The position numbers were made by a program, and so were the translations under genes. Positions 1-7,128 of a DNA stretch of 12,260 bases are shown one piece after another. The DNA is from JBKPNX01 sp046732855 (lineage in GTDB: Bacteria > Pseudomonadota > Alphaproteobacteria > Geminicoccales > Geminicoccaceae), in assembly GCA_046732855.1 (NCBI GenBank), contig JBKPNX010000258.1, forward strand, positions 1 through 12,260, read 5' to 3'. Under the pieces are notes generated by a model, which saw nothing but the letters and a program-made list of their open reading frames with translations, did not search any database and had not been told where the DNA came from. Positions within the stretch are counted from its first letter, which is position 1. Each line of letters begins with the position of its first letter.

Positions 1-253
1 GCGATGCTCGCGCTGGCGCGACCGCACCATCGGGCACGGCGCCAGGGCCGAAGAGGCGAGCTAGGCGCTGGCGCGCGCGACGGCTCCGCCCGCGGCCTGC
101 CGGCGGACGCCGCTTGCCAGTCGAGCTTCGCGGCGGGCTCGGGTCGGCCGGACAAGCCCCGATCGGGGTGATCGGCGCCGCGGCGCGTTACTCGCGCAAA
201 GAGAGGCGGTGGCGGCGCGCTCGAGGGCGATCCAGCGGGCTGGCAGAAACGGA
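1..253. other. region after the last gene, no supported CDS
   Basis: On the minus strand nothing beyond the RmlC-like stop has coding character. A plus-strand frame ends at TAG 62-64 after only 20 codons and might be the tail of a convergent gene lying mostly outside the window, but 20 residues are too few to support this. Confidence 0.4.
157..186. repeat. two adjacent palindromes downstream of the last gene
   Basis: CCCCGATCGGGG (157-168) and GCGCCGCGGCGC (175-186) are perfect 12-bp palindromes lying 68-97 nt past the RmlC-like stop. The first contains the same CCCGATCGGG core seen at 4701-4710. They may mark the end of the operon, but no T run follows. Confidence 0.4.
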
Positions 254-823
254 TCAGCTCTGCTCCGAGCAGATCGACCGGCCAGCCCGCTCGCGGGTCG
301 CGAAATCCGGCCAGGTCCGGTCCTTGTCCGAGATTTCGGTCACCGGCAGAGGCCAGGAGATCGCGAACTCGGCATCGTCGTGACGCACCCCGTCCGCCGC
401 CTGCGGCGAGTAAAACGCCGAGATCAGGTAGCCCACCTGGGTGTCGTCGCGCAGCGTCTGGAAGCCGTGGGCGAAGCCCTCGGGCACGTAGAGCTGGCGA
501 TGGTTCTCTGCGCTCAGCTCGAACCCCTGCCACCGACGATAGCTCGGCGAGCGCGGTCGCAGATCGATGATCACGTCCCAGATCGCGCCCTGCAGGCACC
601 TGACCACCTTGGCCTCGCCGTGCGGCGCCCGCTGGAAGTGCATGCCGCGCAGAGTGCCCTTAGCGGTGGAGTGGGAAGTGCTGTGCTGCACGAACTGGGT
701 CGCTAACCCCAGCTCCGCATATTCGCGGACACAGAACGTGCGGGCAAAAAAGCCGCGCTGATCGTGCATCGGCACGGCCTCGATCAGCCGTGCATCGCAC
801 AGGTCCGTCTGCTCAAAGCGCAT
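254..823 (-). CDS. rfbC: dTDP-4-dehydrorhamnose 3,5-epimerase family protein (RmlC-like)
   Basis: A 189-residue cupin sugar epimerase of normal family length. Enzymes of this family epimerise C3 and/or C5 of a 4-keto-6-deoxy sugar nucleotide, classically in dTDP-L-rhamnose synthesis in the cytoplasm. Visible family motifs are the N-terminal DQRGFFARTF block (21-30), LRGMHFQ (58-64) with the expected catalytic His62, EAKVVRCLQGAIWDVIIDLR (70-89), the YVPEGFAHGF cupin strand (112-121), the Tyr132/Tyr138 region and SDKD (165-168). It is the last gene seen in the cluster and starts 47 nt after the glycosyltransferase stop. No clear Shine-Dalgarno precedes the ATG, so it may be translated by reinitiation or the start may be imprecise. 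No rmlA, rmlB or rmlD partner is in the window. The substrate could therefore be rhamnose-type or a dTDP- or CDP-linked 4-keto sugar made elsewhere. The family call is secure; the exact substrate is not. Confidence 0.93.
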   Translation of the reverse strand: MRFEQTDLCDARLIEAVPMHDQRGFFARTFCVREYAELGLATQFVQHSTSHSTAKGTLRGMHFQRAPHGEAKVVRCLQGAIWDVIIDLRPRSPSYRRWQGFELSAENHRQLYVPEGFAHGFQTLRDDTQVGYLISAFYSPQAADGVRHDDAEFAISWPLPVTEISDKDRTWPDFATRERAGRSICSEQS

Positions 824-870
824 GGCAAGGATATCCGTGGACTGCTCTGCGGGTCCGGCCGCGGCCCGAT

Positions 871-1932
871 TCAGCCGTCGACGCGCGACGCGGCGCGGGA
901 CGGGCGCGACCAGCGCGCCAGCTCGGCGGCGACCTCGATCACCCGCTCGATCCCGTCCTGGCGGCGGAACAGGTAGGGCACCGGCGGGACGATCGCAGCG
1001 ACCGGGCGCCGGCTTAAAGCGAACCTCAGGAGGTCCCAGCCGGGCCGGAACTGGCCGCGGCAGACGTGCGCCACGGCCGCCCAGTAAGCCCGCTCGCCGA
1101 GGGTGCGCCGGGCCAGGCGATGCAAACGGGTCGCTTCGGGCAGCGATGCGCCCTCATGGGCGAAGAAGCTCTCGAACGCCGCCTCGTCGTGCCAGGGCAT
1201 GGCCGGCGGCCGATGGTAGGGCGCGCTCTGGACCCGGCGGGCGGCGGCTGATCTCGCCGAGCCGTGGAAGCGCAGGATCGCGAGGTCCGCCTCGGTCCTG
1301 GCCGCCGGCCCCAGACGCGCGAGACGCATCCACATCTCGAAATCGTCGGTGTGCGGCAGCTCCGGCCGATAGTAGCCCGCGGCCTTCTGCACGGCGGTGC
1401 GGACCACGACCGTGCTTGGTCCAGGAACGTGGTTCACGCCATCCCCGCAGAACCGCTCGAGCAGATCCTGGCCCGCCACGATCTGCCACGGCGCGTCCCA
1501 CAGGCTGGCATCGAGGACGGGCATCGGCTCTTCCGACAGCAGCGAGGCCGCGCGCCCGTACGCGAAGCCGACCTCCGGATGCCGCTCCATGACCGGGACG
1601 ACATGCGCCAAGGCCCCCGGGGCCAGCAGATCGTCGGCGCAAAGCACCATGAAATAGGTCGCTTTCGCCCAGTCGATCCCCTCGTTGAACGAAGCGTGCG
1701 GGCCGAGGTTGCGCGGCCGCGCCACGAGCTCGACCCGCGCATCCTCGGCGACGAGCTGCTGCGCCACCTCGACGCTGTCGTCGGTCGAGGCGTTGTCGAT
1801 GATCAGAACGCGGATGCCCGGGACCCCCTGGGTCAGGACGCTGGTCACGCAGTCGCGCAGGAACCGTCCGTACTGGTAGCAGGGGATCACGACGTCCACG
1901 CCGGCCGTGGCATCAGATTGCTTCTCAGACAT
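871..1932 (-). CDS. family 2 glycosyltransferase (GT-A fold)
   Basis: A 353-residue glycosyltransferase that would transfer a sugar from a nucleotide donor to the growing glycan at the cytoplasmic face of the membrane. The N-terminal domain shows the GT2 hallmarks: VDVVIPCYQYGRFL (12-25), LIIDNASTDDS (43-53) for nucleotide binding, and CADD (98-101), where a DxD-like metal site is expected. HTDDFEMWMRLA (194-205) corresponds to the ED-type catalytic-base segment. Residues 215-340 form a less conserved helical tail. There is no transmembrane segment, so it is not a processive synthase. The ATG at 1932 follows a GAGGGG stretch only about 2 nt upstream, an unusually tight spacing; no other in-frame start looks better. 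It lies 177 nt after the DUF4910 gene and 47 nt before the RmlC-like gene. Donor and linkage cannot be read from the sequence. Confidence 0.94.
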   Translation of the reverse strand: MSEKQSDATAGVDVVIPCYQYGRFLRDCVTSVLTQGVPGIRVLIIDNASTDDSVEVAQQLVAEDARVELVARPRNLGPHASFNEGIDWAKATYFMVLCADDLLAPGALAHVVPVMERHPEVGFAYGRAASLLSEEPMPVLDASLWDAPWQIVAGQDLLERFCGDGVNHVPGPSTVVVRTAVQKAAGYYRPELPHTDDFEMWMRLARLGPAARTEADLAILRFHGSARSAAARRVQSAPYHRPPAMPWHDEAAFESFFAHEGASLPEATRLHRLARRTLGERAYWAAVAHVCRGQFRPGWDLLRFALSRRPVAAIVPPVPYLFRRQDGIERVIEVAAELARWSRPSRAASRVDG

Positions 1933-2109
1933 CGCCCCTCACGCGCGTCACTCGCCTCGCAGACGTCGCCGTCGCCCGGCGACGACTTCGCCGCGCAGCC
2001 TATGGCTGGAGTGGTTTCAGGAGGGTTGCAGCGCCACGAGATCGTTGCCTGCCATATGACGGGCGCGCGCGCCCGTCACCCGGGTCTCAGGTGGCTTGGC
2101 GGCCCGCTC
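1933..2109. other. intergenic gap before the glycosyltransferase gene
   Basis: This 177-nt gap holds the 22-bp palindrome and a second short hairpin at 1970-1984 (CGTCGC, 3-nt loop, GCGACG), about 38 nt before the glycosyltransferase start. No convincing promoter hexamers are visible. Confidence 0.5.
2057..2078. repeat. perfect 22-bp palindrome between the DUF4910 and glycosyltransferase genes
   Basis: TGACGGGCGCG followed by its exact reverse complement. As RNA it can fold into a 9-bp GC-rich stem with a 4-nt loop, starting 31 nt after the DUF4910 stop. No T run follows in either direction. It may act as a terminator-like or mRNA-stabilising hairpin, or as a dyad operator. Confidence 0.65.
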
Positions 2110-3474
2110 TCATGGCTGGTCCGCAGAGGGCAGCTGTTCCCCCACCTGCGGCCGCCCGGCGGCGCGATCCTCGATCAGTAGTCCGCTGTCGCGCAGCAGC
2201 CGCGCCGCTTCGGCCACCACGCCGAACGGCAGCTGCGCCCGCTCGGCAATGTCGAGCAGGGTGTGGCGTCCGTCGGCGAGATTGAGGATCCACAAAGACG
2301 CCATGCTTTTCGCTGGCCCGTCCTTGTCGCCGCCCAGCGCGGAATACAGCCCGCGTCGGCCGAGCTGGGGCTCGCCCTTGGGCGACGTGCTTCTCGGCCG
2401 CCAGTCGTTCTCGACGATGTCGATCATCGCCGCGATCATCCGGTAGGACGAGCCAAGATGTTCGGGCCGGATGAAGTCGAGATTGTCGGCGGACGTGTGG
2501 TACTCGGGAAAGGTGCCGTACTGGCTGCGCTGAAACAGCCCGACGCCGAGATCGAACCCCGGCGAGCAGAATTGCCGCTCGTCATAGCCATAGGGAAAGA
2601 AGTCGAGGATCCTTGGCGACGGTGCGGCGTGCCTCAGGACATGGGCCATGGCGCGATCGATCAGGGCATCGCCGCGGCGGCTCTTCTTGTAGGTCGGACC
2701 GCCGCCGTCGCCGACCCCGGCGACGACGAGCCCGTGTCGGATGCGCCCCACCCGGTGCTCGTTGCGCGCGAGCCAGGCGATCGCGCCGATCGTGCCCGGG
2801 GCGAACAGGAATCGGTAGCTGTAGCGCGTCCGCAGTCGCGCCAGGCGCTCGGCCAATAACGTCAGCAGCGCGAGCGCCGAGCAGTTGTCGTTGGCGAGGG
2901 ACGGGTGGCAGACGTGCGCCGAGAACAGGAACTCGTCCTCGCTCTCGCCGCGATGCAGATACTCGCCGTAGCTGAGGCTGCCGTCCTCGAGGCTCGAGTC
3001 GATGACCACCTCGTACAGGCCGTCGGGCAGCGCCGCGAGCCGGTCGTGGGCCATGCAGAAGCCCCAGGCCTCGGCGTAGTAGGAGGTGCGATAAGGAATC
3101 AGGCCGGGCTGGTCGGGCAGGGTGAAGACATGTTTCTTCAGCTCGTCCAGCGGCAGCGTCGCGCGTTGCGGCCGACTGTAGTTCAGGACGTGCAGGTTGC
3201 AGCTGCGAAAGTCGACCACCCGCTCACCCGCGGTGTTCTTGATGTAGGCGTCGCGGATGGTCCATTCCCGCGGGATCGTCCAATCGAACACCTGGGCGCC
3301 GGTTGGCACCTCGTGCACCTCGAGATCGATGCGCCGCCCGAGATGGGCGAGGGTACGGCGCACGCCGTCGCCGGTGATGCTGCGGCAGATCGGATAGATC
3401 TCCGCCGCCAGAGCGAAGATCGCGTCGCCGATGCCGGCCTCGTCCAGGCGTTGCCGCAGGGATGCGGCCGGCAT
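2110..3474 (-). CDS. DUF4910-type zinc aminopeptidase-like protein with C-terminal winged helix
   Basis: A 454-residue protein matching the architecture DUF4910/DUF2172 plus a C-terminal winged helix (HTH_47 type). The N-terminal part has IYPICRSITGDGVRRTL (26-42) and VFDWTIPREWTIRDAYI (62-78), both typical of this family. The M28-like metal site is visible as FSAHVCHPSLANDNCSA (184-200, His187/His190 and Asp196), YDERQFCSPG (297-306, Glu299) and EYHTSADN (324-331, His326). Residues about 390-436 form the helix-turn-helix-like end. The family is known from structures and from glycan clusters, but its substrate is unknown. An amide-cleaving role on an N-acyl or aminoacyl sugar is inference. 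ATG 3474 is chosen because GGAG sits 6 nt upstream. A GTG at 3507, overlapping the epimerase stop as GTGA, would add 11 residues and is a weaker alternative. The open frame continues upstream, but that part lies over the epimerase gene and is not coding. Confidence 0.9.
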   Translation of the reverse strand: MPAASLRQRLDEAGIGDAIFALAAEIYPICRSITGDGVRRTLAHLGRRIDLEVHEVPTGAQVFDWTIPREWTIRDAYIKNTAGERVVDFRSCNLHVLNYSRPQRATLPLDELKKHVFTLPDQPGLIPYRTSYYAEAWGFCMAHDRLAALPDGLYEVVIDSSLEDGSLSYGEYLHRGESEDEFLFSAHVCHPSLANDNCSALALLTLLAERLARLRTRYSYRFLFAPGTIGAIAWLARNEHRVGRIRHGLVVAGVGDGGGPTYKKSRRGDALIDRAMAHVLRHAAPSPRILDFFPYGYDERQFCSPGFDLGVGLFQRSQYGTFPEYHTSADNLDFIRPEHLGSSYRMIAAMIDIVENDWRPRSTSPKGEPQLGRRGLYSALGGDKDGPAKSMASLWILNLADGRHTLLDIAERAQLPFGVVAEAARLLRDSGLLIEDRAAGRPQVGEQLPSADQP

Positions 3475-3503
3475 GCGCGACTCCGCGGCGCGCCCCGGCA
3501 GGG

Positions 3504-4574
3504 TCACGCCATTACGGCAGCGCCTGCCGCGTTGCGCGGGGCGGGACGGTGCTGGCGGCGCAGATCGGCGTCGAGGATGCCCTCGCGCATGAGCAGCTTG
3601 ATGTGGCTGATCCGCTGGTAGCGCCCCTCCATCTCCTCGATCGTCAGACCAGCGGAGCGGTAGGCGGCGTAGAGCTGCTCCGCGCCCTTGCGCACGTCCC
3701 ATTGCGGTTTGAACTCCGGCAGAACGCGCGCGATCTTTGCGAAGCTCACCCGATAGGAACGCTTGTCGGGGCCGGCATCGGACGCGATCTCGAGTCGGCA
3801 GCCCGGCACGACCTGCGCCACGATTTCGGCGATCTCGCGGATCCGGTAATTGTGCTCGGTCCGGCCGACGTTGAAGGCCTCGTTGAACACCTTCTCCGTC
3901 GGCGCCTGCAGACGAGCCAGGAACGCGCGCGAGATGTCCTCGATGTGCACGATCGGGCGCCACGGCGAGCCGTCGGACTTCAGGTAAATCAAACCCTTGG
4001 TCACCGCCCAGGCGACCAGGTTGTTCAGCACGATATCCAGGCGCAGGCGGGGCGACAGCCCGTACGCGGTCGCCGGTCGGAAATAGGTCGGGCAGAAGCC
4101 GTCGCTGGCGAGACGGGCGATGTCGCGCTCCGACCACACTTTGGACTGGCCATACGCGGTGACCGGATTGAGCGCGCCGTTCTCGTCGACCATGGCGTCG
4201 CCGGCGAGGCCGTAGTTGCTGCAGGACGACGCCAGCAGGAACCGCTTGACCCCGGCGGTCTTGGCCAGGGCGGCCAGACGAACGCTCGCCTGGTGATTGA
4301 TGTCGTAGGTGACCTCGCGATTGAGATCGCTGAGCGGATCGTTCGAGAGCGCGGCCAGGTGAATCACGGCATCGAAGCCTTCGAGGTCGCGCACCGTGAC
4401 GTCGCGCACGTCCTTGCGAATGCTGGGCACCGCGGCGATCGCGCCGCCGGCCTCGAAGGTGCAGCGCTCGTACAGGTCGCTGTCGCAACCCGTCACCTCG
4501 TGCCCCGCTTTGACCAGCATCGGCACCATCACCGTGCCGATGTACCCCCGATGACCGGTCACCAAAACTTTCAT
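3504..4574 (-). CDS. NAD-dependent nucleotide-sugar epimerase/dehydratase (extended SDR)
   Basis: A 356-residue extended short-chain dehydrogenase acting on a nucleotide sugar in the cytoplasm. The Rossmann motif is TGHRGYIG (6-13), followed by VIHLAALSNDP (70-80). The catalytic set is SSCSNYG (116-122) and Tyr141-x3-Lys145 in YGQSK. Substrate-side motifs are YFRPATAYGLSPRLRLD, which matches the usual R-x-YGPxxR region, and WRPIVHIEDISRAF. FNVGR completes the family pattern. These motifs indicate an epimerase, 4,6-dehydratase or 4-ketoreductase; the sequence does not decide which. AAAGGAG lies 8 nt before the ATG (4583-4589), the clearest ribosome-binding site in the window. This fits its place as first gene of a second transcription unit after a 275-nt gap. 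It is followed by the DUF4910 gene 29 nt after its stop, or overlapping by 4 nt if that gene starts at GTG 3507. Confidence 0.94.
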   Translation of the reverse strand: MKVLVTGHRGYIGTVMVPMLVKAGHEVTGCDSDLYERCTFEAGGAIAAVPSIRKDVRDVTVRDLEGFDAVIHLAALSNDPLSDLNREVTYDINHQASVRLAALAKTAGVKRFLLASSCSNYGLAGDAMVDENGALNPVTAYGQSKVWSERDIARLASDGFCPTYFRPATAYGLSPRLRLDIVLNNLVAWAVTKGLIYLKSDGSPWRPIVHIEDISRAFLARLQAPTEKVFNEAFNVGRTEHNYRIREIAEIVAQVVPGCRLEIASDAGPDKRSYRVSFAKIARVLPEFKPQWDVRKGAEQLYAAYRSAGLTIEEMEGRYQRISHIKLLMREGILDADLRRQHRPAPRNAAGAAVMA

Positions 4575-4582
4575 CCGTGGCG

Positions 4583-4589
4583 CTCCTTT
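4583..4589 (-). promoter_or_regulatory. strong ribosome-binding site of the epimerase gene
   Basis: AAAGGAG lies 8 nt before the ATG at 4574. It is the best match to the Shine-Dalgarno consensus in the window and fits the first gene of a separate transcription unit. Confidence 0.6.
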
Positions 4590-4700
4590 CCCGGTGAAAA
4601 TGACCCGGATGCCCCGCTCGGCGGCTCCGGCGCGCGGTCGGCTTCCAGGTCGAGACGAGGCGCAGAGATGTTAAAGTATTTGGTCAGATTTCCGGAAGTA

Positions 4701-4722
4701 CCCGATCGGGCAGGTGATTATA
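4701..4722 (-). promoter_or_regulatory. possible promoter (TATAAT) with adjacent CCCGATCGGG palindrome for the epimerase unit
   Basis: An AT-rich patch (about 4665-4765) stands out from the GC-rich surroundings. On the minus strand it holds a perfect TATAAT (4722-4717), and directly after it, where transcription would start, the palindrome CCCGATCGGG (4701-4710). No good -35 box is visible at 16-18 nt and there is no extended -10. The promoter would therefore be weak or activator-dependent. The predicted leader to the epimerase ATG is about 135 nt. The palindrome could be an operator. Confidence 0.35.
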
Positions 4723-4781
4723 GCTATCGGCGGTATCTTTGGCTTTAAGACTGAGTTCTTGACATTCGCGAGCCGAACTGC

Positions 4782-4820
4782 CTGCTTCGCCGGACCTGCC
4801 CGGGTCGCCTGGCGAAGCAG
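4782..4820 (-). terminator. hairpin after the PQQ dehydrogenase gene, terminator-like without U tract
   Basis: Perfect 10-bp arms CTGCTTCGCC (4782-4791) and GGCGAAGCAG (4811-4820) enclose 19 nt that hold a further GACC/GGTC pairing. It begins 29 nt after the dehydrogenase stop. No run of T follows on either strand, so it is not a textbook intrinsic terminator. It could be a 3' stabilising hairpin, a Rho-assisted end or a protein site. Confidence 0.5.
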
Positions 4821-4849
4821 CCTGCGCGCCGCCGCCTGTACGGAATCCC

Positions 4850-7105
4850 CTACAGACCGAACATGAACAATGTCCTACCCGCGGCCACGGCCACGACCTG
4901 GCGGCCATCCAGCGAGAACGAGATCGGGGTCGCCTGGGTCGGCCCGCCGAGGCCGGCCCGCCACAGTTCCTTGCCGGTCGCCGCATCCAGGGCGAAGAGC
5001 ACGCCGGCTGACGTCGAAAACACGACGCCGCCGGCGGTCGACAGAACGCCGCCGTAGGTGAGATCCAGGTCCGCCTGCTGCTGCTTCGGCGAGACGTACT
5101 CCCACCTGGCGGCACCAGTCGCCGCATCGAGCGCCTTGACCATGTTCACCGCGGGCTCGGCCGCGGCCGAGCCGCTGCCGACGTAGAGTCCGCCCGGGCC
5201 GCGCCGCACCTGATGCGAGGACGCCTTGGTATAGATCGAGGCGCCCTGCGTCGCATGCACCAGAAAGGTCCCGGACGTGGGGTCGTAGGAAGGCGGCAGC
5301 CAGTTCGTGCCGCCGCCGACCCAGGGCTTGGTCAACGTCCCCGTGGTGCTGATCGTCGCCGCCTCGGTCAGGATCGGGCGGCCGTCATGGTCGAGACCGC
5401 TGGCCCAGTTGACCTCGACGAACGGCACGCCGCGCAGGAACTGCCCGTTGGTCCGGTCCAGCACGTAATAGAAGCCGTTGCGGTTCGCCCAGCAGATGGT
5501 CTTGCGCAGCGACCCGTCGATCATGAGGTCGGCCAGCACCGGCGTCTGGTTCGAGTCCCAGTCGTGGTCGTCCTGCGGCGTGAACTGAAAATGCCAGGCC
5601 AGCTTCCCGGTCGTGGCGTTCAGGGCGACGACGCTGTTGGTGAACAGATTGTCGCCCGGCCGCGCCTCGCGGGCATAGACGGGCGCCGGGTTGCCGACGC
5701 CCCAGTAGACGAGGTTGAGCTCGGGGTCGAAGCTGCCGGTGATCCAGGTCGGCCCGCCACCGGTCTGCCACGACCCGTTCTCCCAGCTCTCGTGACCGAA
5801 CTCGCCCGGACCGGGAATGGTGTGGAAAGTCCAGCGCAACTCGCCACTGTGCGCATCGTATGCGGACAGGAAACCGCGGATGCCGAACTCGCCGCCGGAG
5901 ACGCCGATGAGCACGGCATCGCGCAGCGCCAGGGGCGCGCCGGTGATCGTGAAGCCGTCACCCGGGACGGCGACCTGCGTCTCCCACTCGACTTCGCCGG
6001 TGTGCGCATCGAGGGCGACCAGCCGGGCGTCCAGGGTGCCAAGAAACAGCCGATGGCCGAGAATGGCGAGGCCCCTGTTCACGCGGCCGCAACAGATCGG
6101 CAGCTCGTCGGGCAGGCGGCGCACGTAGCGCCAGATCTCGCGGCCGGTCGCCGCCTCCAAGGCGACGACGTTGTTCGGCGGTTCGCTGATGAAGATCGTG
6201 CCGTTGGTGACAATCGGCGTCGCCTGGATCACGCCGTCTTCGCTCCCGAACTGATGGGCCCAGCGCAACTTCAGCCCGGATGCGTTGGCCGGCGTGATCT
6301 CGGCCAGCGGGGAATGGCGCCAGCCGTCGAAGGCGCCTGAGTAGGTGAGCCACTCGTCGGTTCGGCTCCGCGCCGTCAGCAGCGCCTGCCAGGTGACGTC
6401 GACGGGTGGGGTCCGATCGAGTGCCCGCGTCCTGGTCCCGCTCCGCTGGTCGAGCGAGCGCAGAAACCCAACCAGCTGCCAGCGCTCTTCGATCGAGAAA
6501 TCGAAGCCGGTCATGGCCGTGCCTGGAATGCCGTCGCGCAAGGCCTTGTACAGCGCCAGGTCGCTCGCCCCGACGCCGTAGTTCGATTTGGCCAGCGAAG
6601 GCGCGTGACCCCCCTTGCCGTCGCTGCCGTGACAGGCGGCACAGTTGTGGGAAAAGAGTTCCTTGCCCTTCGCATGGTCGTCGGGGCTATCCAGAGGGTT
6701 GACCACTGCGGCGCTCAGACTGCGGCCCTCTGTGACCACCTTGCCGGTGATGAAACCGCTCCCCGGCCATGTGCCCTTCAACTGCCTGCCCGGCCATGTC
6801 CCCTTGATGACCTCGCCCCAGGAAAGATCGGGAACGCCGCCGGTCGCCTTCCTCAGATAAAACTGCAGGCGCCAGTAAAACTCGGTAGCGACTCTCTCCT
6901 GCGGCACAGCGCGCACGGCATGCGGCGCAAACGACCACAGAACTTTAGGGGTGAAAAGGACGACCGTAGCTACTGCAAGCGCCACGAAAAGCAACGTCAA
7001 TACCTGCTTGGCAGATAGATGTAAATTCACCTCCCATACCGGCCAGGTCCGATCGCGCCAGGTCAGGCGCTGATCGCGCGGTGGCGAATTGATGAACCCG
7101 AACAT
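4850..7105 (-). CDS. membrane-anchored cytochrome c / PQQ-dependent dehydrogenase fusion
   Basis: A 751-residue quinohaemoprotein predicted to oxidise an alcohol or sugar in the periplasm and pass electrons from PQQ through its own haem c to the respiratory chain. Residues about 34-57 form one transmembrane anchor with no cleavage site. A cytochrome c domain follows, with CAACH (155-159) for haem attachment and Met198 (GTAM) as likely sixth ligand. From about 250 an eight-bladed PQQ propeller begins (WLTYSGAFDGWRHSPL). PQQ-site residues typical of the methanol/ethanol dehydrogenase family are present: adjacent Cys338-Cys339 in CCGRVNRG, Glu406 in GGEFGIRG, Asn472 in GNPAP and catalytic Asp517 in DHDWDSNQ. 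Repeated tryptophan-docking motifs (ALDAATGxxxW type) occur near 315, 364, 415, 493, 658 and 705. The ATG is 23 nt after the pyruvyl transferase stop, with only a weak GGTAG as ribosome site, so it is probably cotranscribed. Having the cytochrome at the N-terminus rather than the C-terminus differs from type II alcohol dehydrogenases. The substrate is unknown. Confidence 0.94.
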   Translation of the reverse strand: MFGFINSPPRDQRLTWRDRTWPVWEVNLHLSAKQVLTLLFVALAVATVVLFTPKVLWSFAPHAVRAVPQERVATEFYWRLQFYLRKATGGVPDLSWGEVIKGTWPGRQLKGTWPGSGFITGKVVTEGRSLSAAVVNPLDSPDDHAKGKELFSHNCAACHGSDGKGGHAPSLAKSNYGVGASDLALYKALRDGIPGTAMTGFDFSIEERWQLVGFLRSLDQRSGTRTRALDRTPPVDVTWQALLTARSRTDEWLTYSGAFDGWRHSPLAEITPANASGLKLRWAHQFGSEDGVIQATPIVTNGTIFISEPPNNVVALEAATGREIWRYVRRLPDELPICCGRVNRGLAILGHRLFLGTLDARLVALDAHTGEVEWETQVAVPGDGFTITGAPLALRDAVLIGVSGGEFGIRGFLSAYDAHSGELRWTFHTIPGPGEFGHESWENGSWQTGGGPTWITGSFDPELNLVYWGVGNPAPVYAREARPGDNLFTNSVVALNATTGKLAWHFQFTPQDDHDWDSNQTPVLADLMIDGSLRKTICWANRNGFYYVLDRTNGQFLRGVPFVEVNWASGLDHDGRPILTEAATISTTGTLTKPWVGGGTNWLPPSYDPTSGTFLVHATQGASIYTKASSHQVRRGPGGLYVGSGSAAAEPAVNMVKALDAATGAARWEYVSPKQQQADLDLTYGGVLSTAGGVVFSTSAGVLFALDAATGKELWRAGLGGPTQATPISFSLDGRQVVAVAAGRTLFMFGL
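6762..6807 (-). repeat. 27-bp-period tandem duplication encoding KGTWPG twice
   Basis: Two near-identical 19-bp segments, 6762-6780 and 6789-6807, lie 27 bp apart inside the PQQ dehydrogenase gene. They differ at two positions. They encode KGTWPG at residues 101-106 and again at 110-115, a nine-residue in-frame repeat in the linker between the membrane anchor and the cytochrome domain. This looks like a small tandem duplication that kept the frame. Confidence 0.7.
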
Positions 7106-7128
7106 CGCCGGCTACCGTTCGAACAGCC

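Noticed and set aside
3475..4488. In-frame open extension giving a 792-residue protein with the DUF4910 gene
   Set aside because: It lies over the epimerase gene, is Arg-rich with no family features, and the DUF4910 fold begins at the ATG at 3474, which has its own ribosome site.
3462..4748. 428-codon plus-strand open frame
   Set aside because: It is antisense to the NAD-dependent epimerase and has no recognisable motifs.
4759..4764. Plus-strand TTGACA as a -35 box
   Set aside because: No -10-like hexamer lies 16-18 nt downstream and no plus-strand gene follows.
5213..6340. 375-codon plus-strand open frame
   Set aside because: It is antisense to the PQQ propeller domain, whose repeats and active-site residues are unmistakable.
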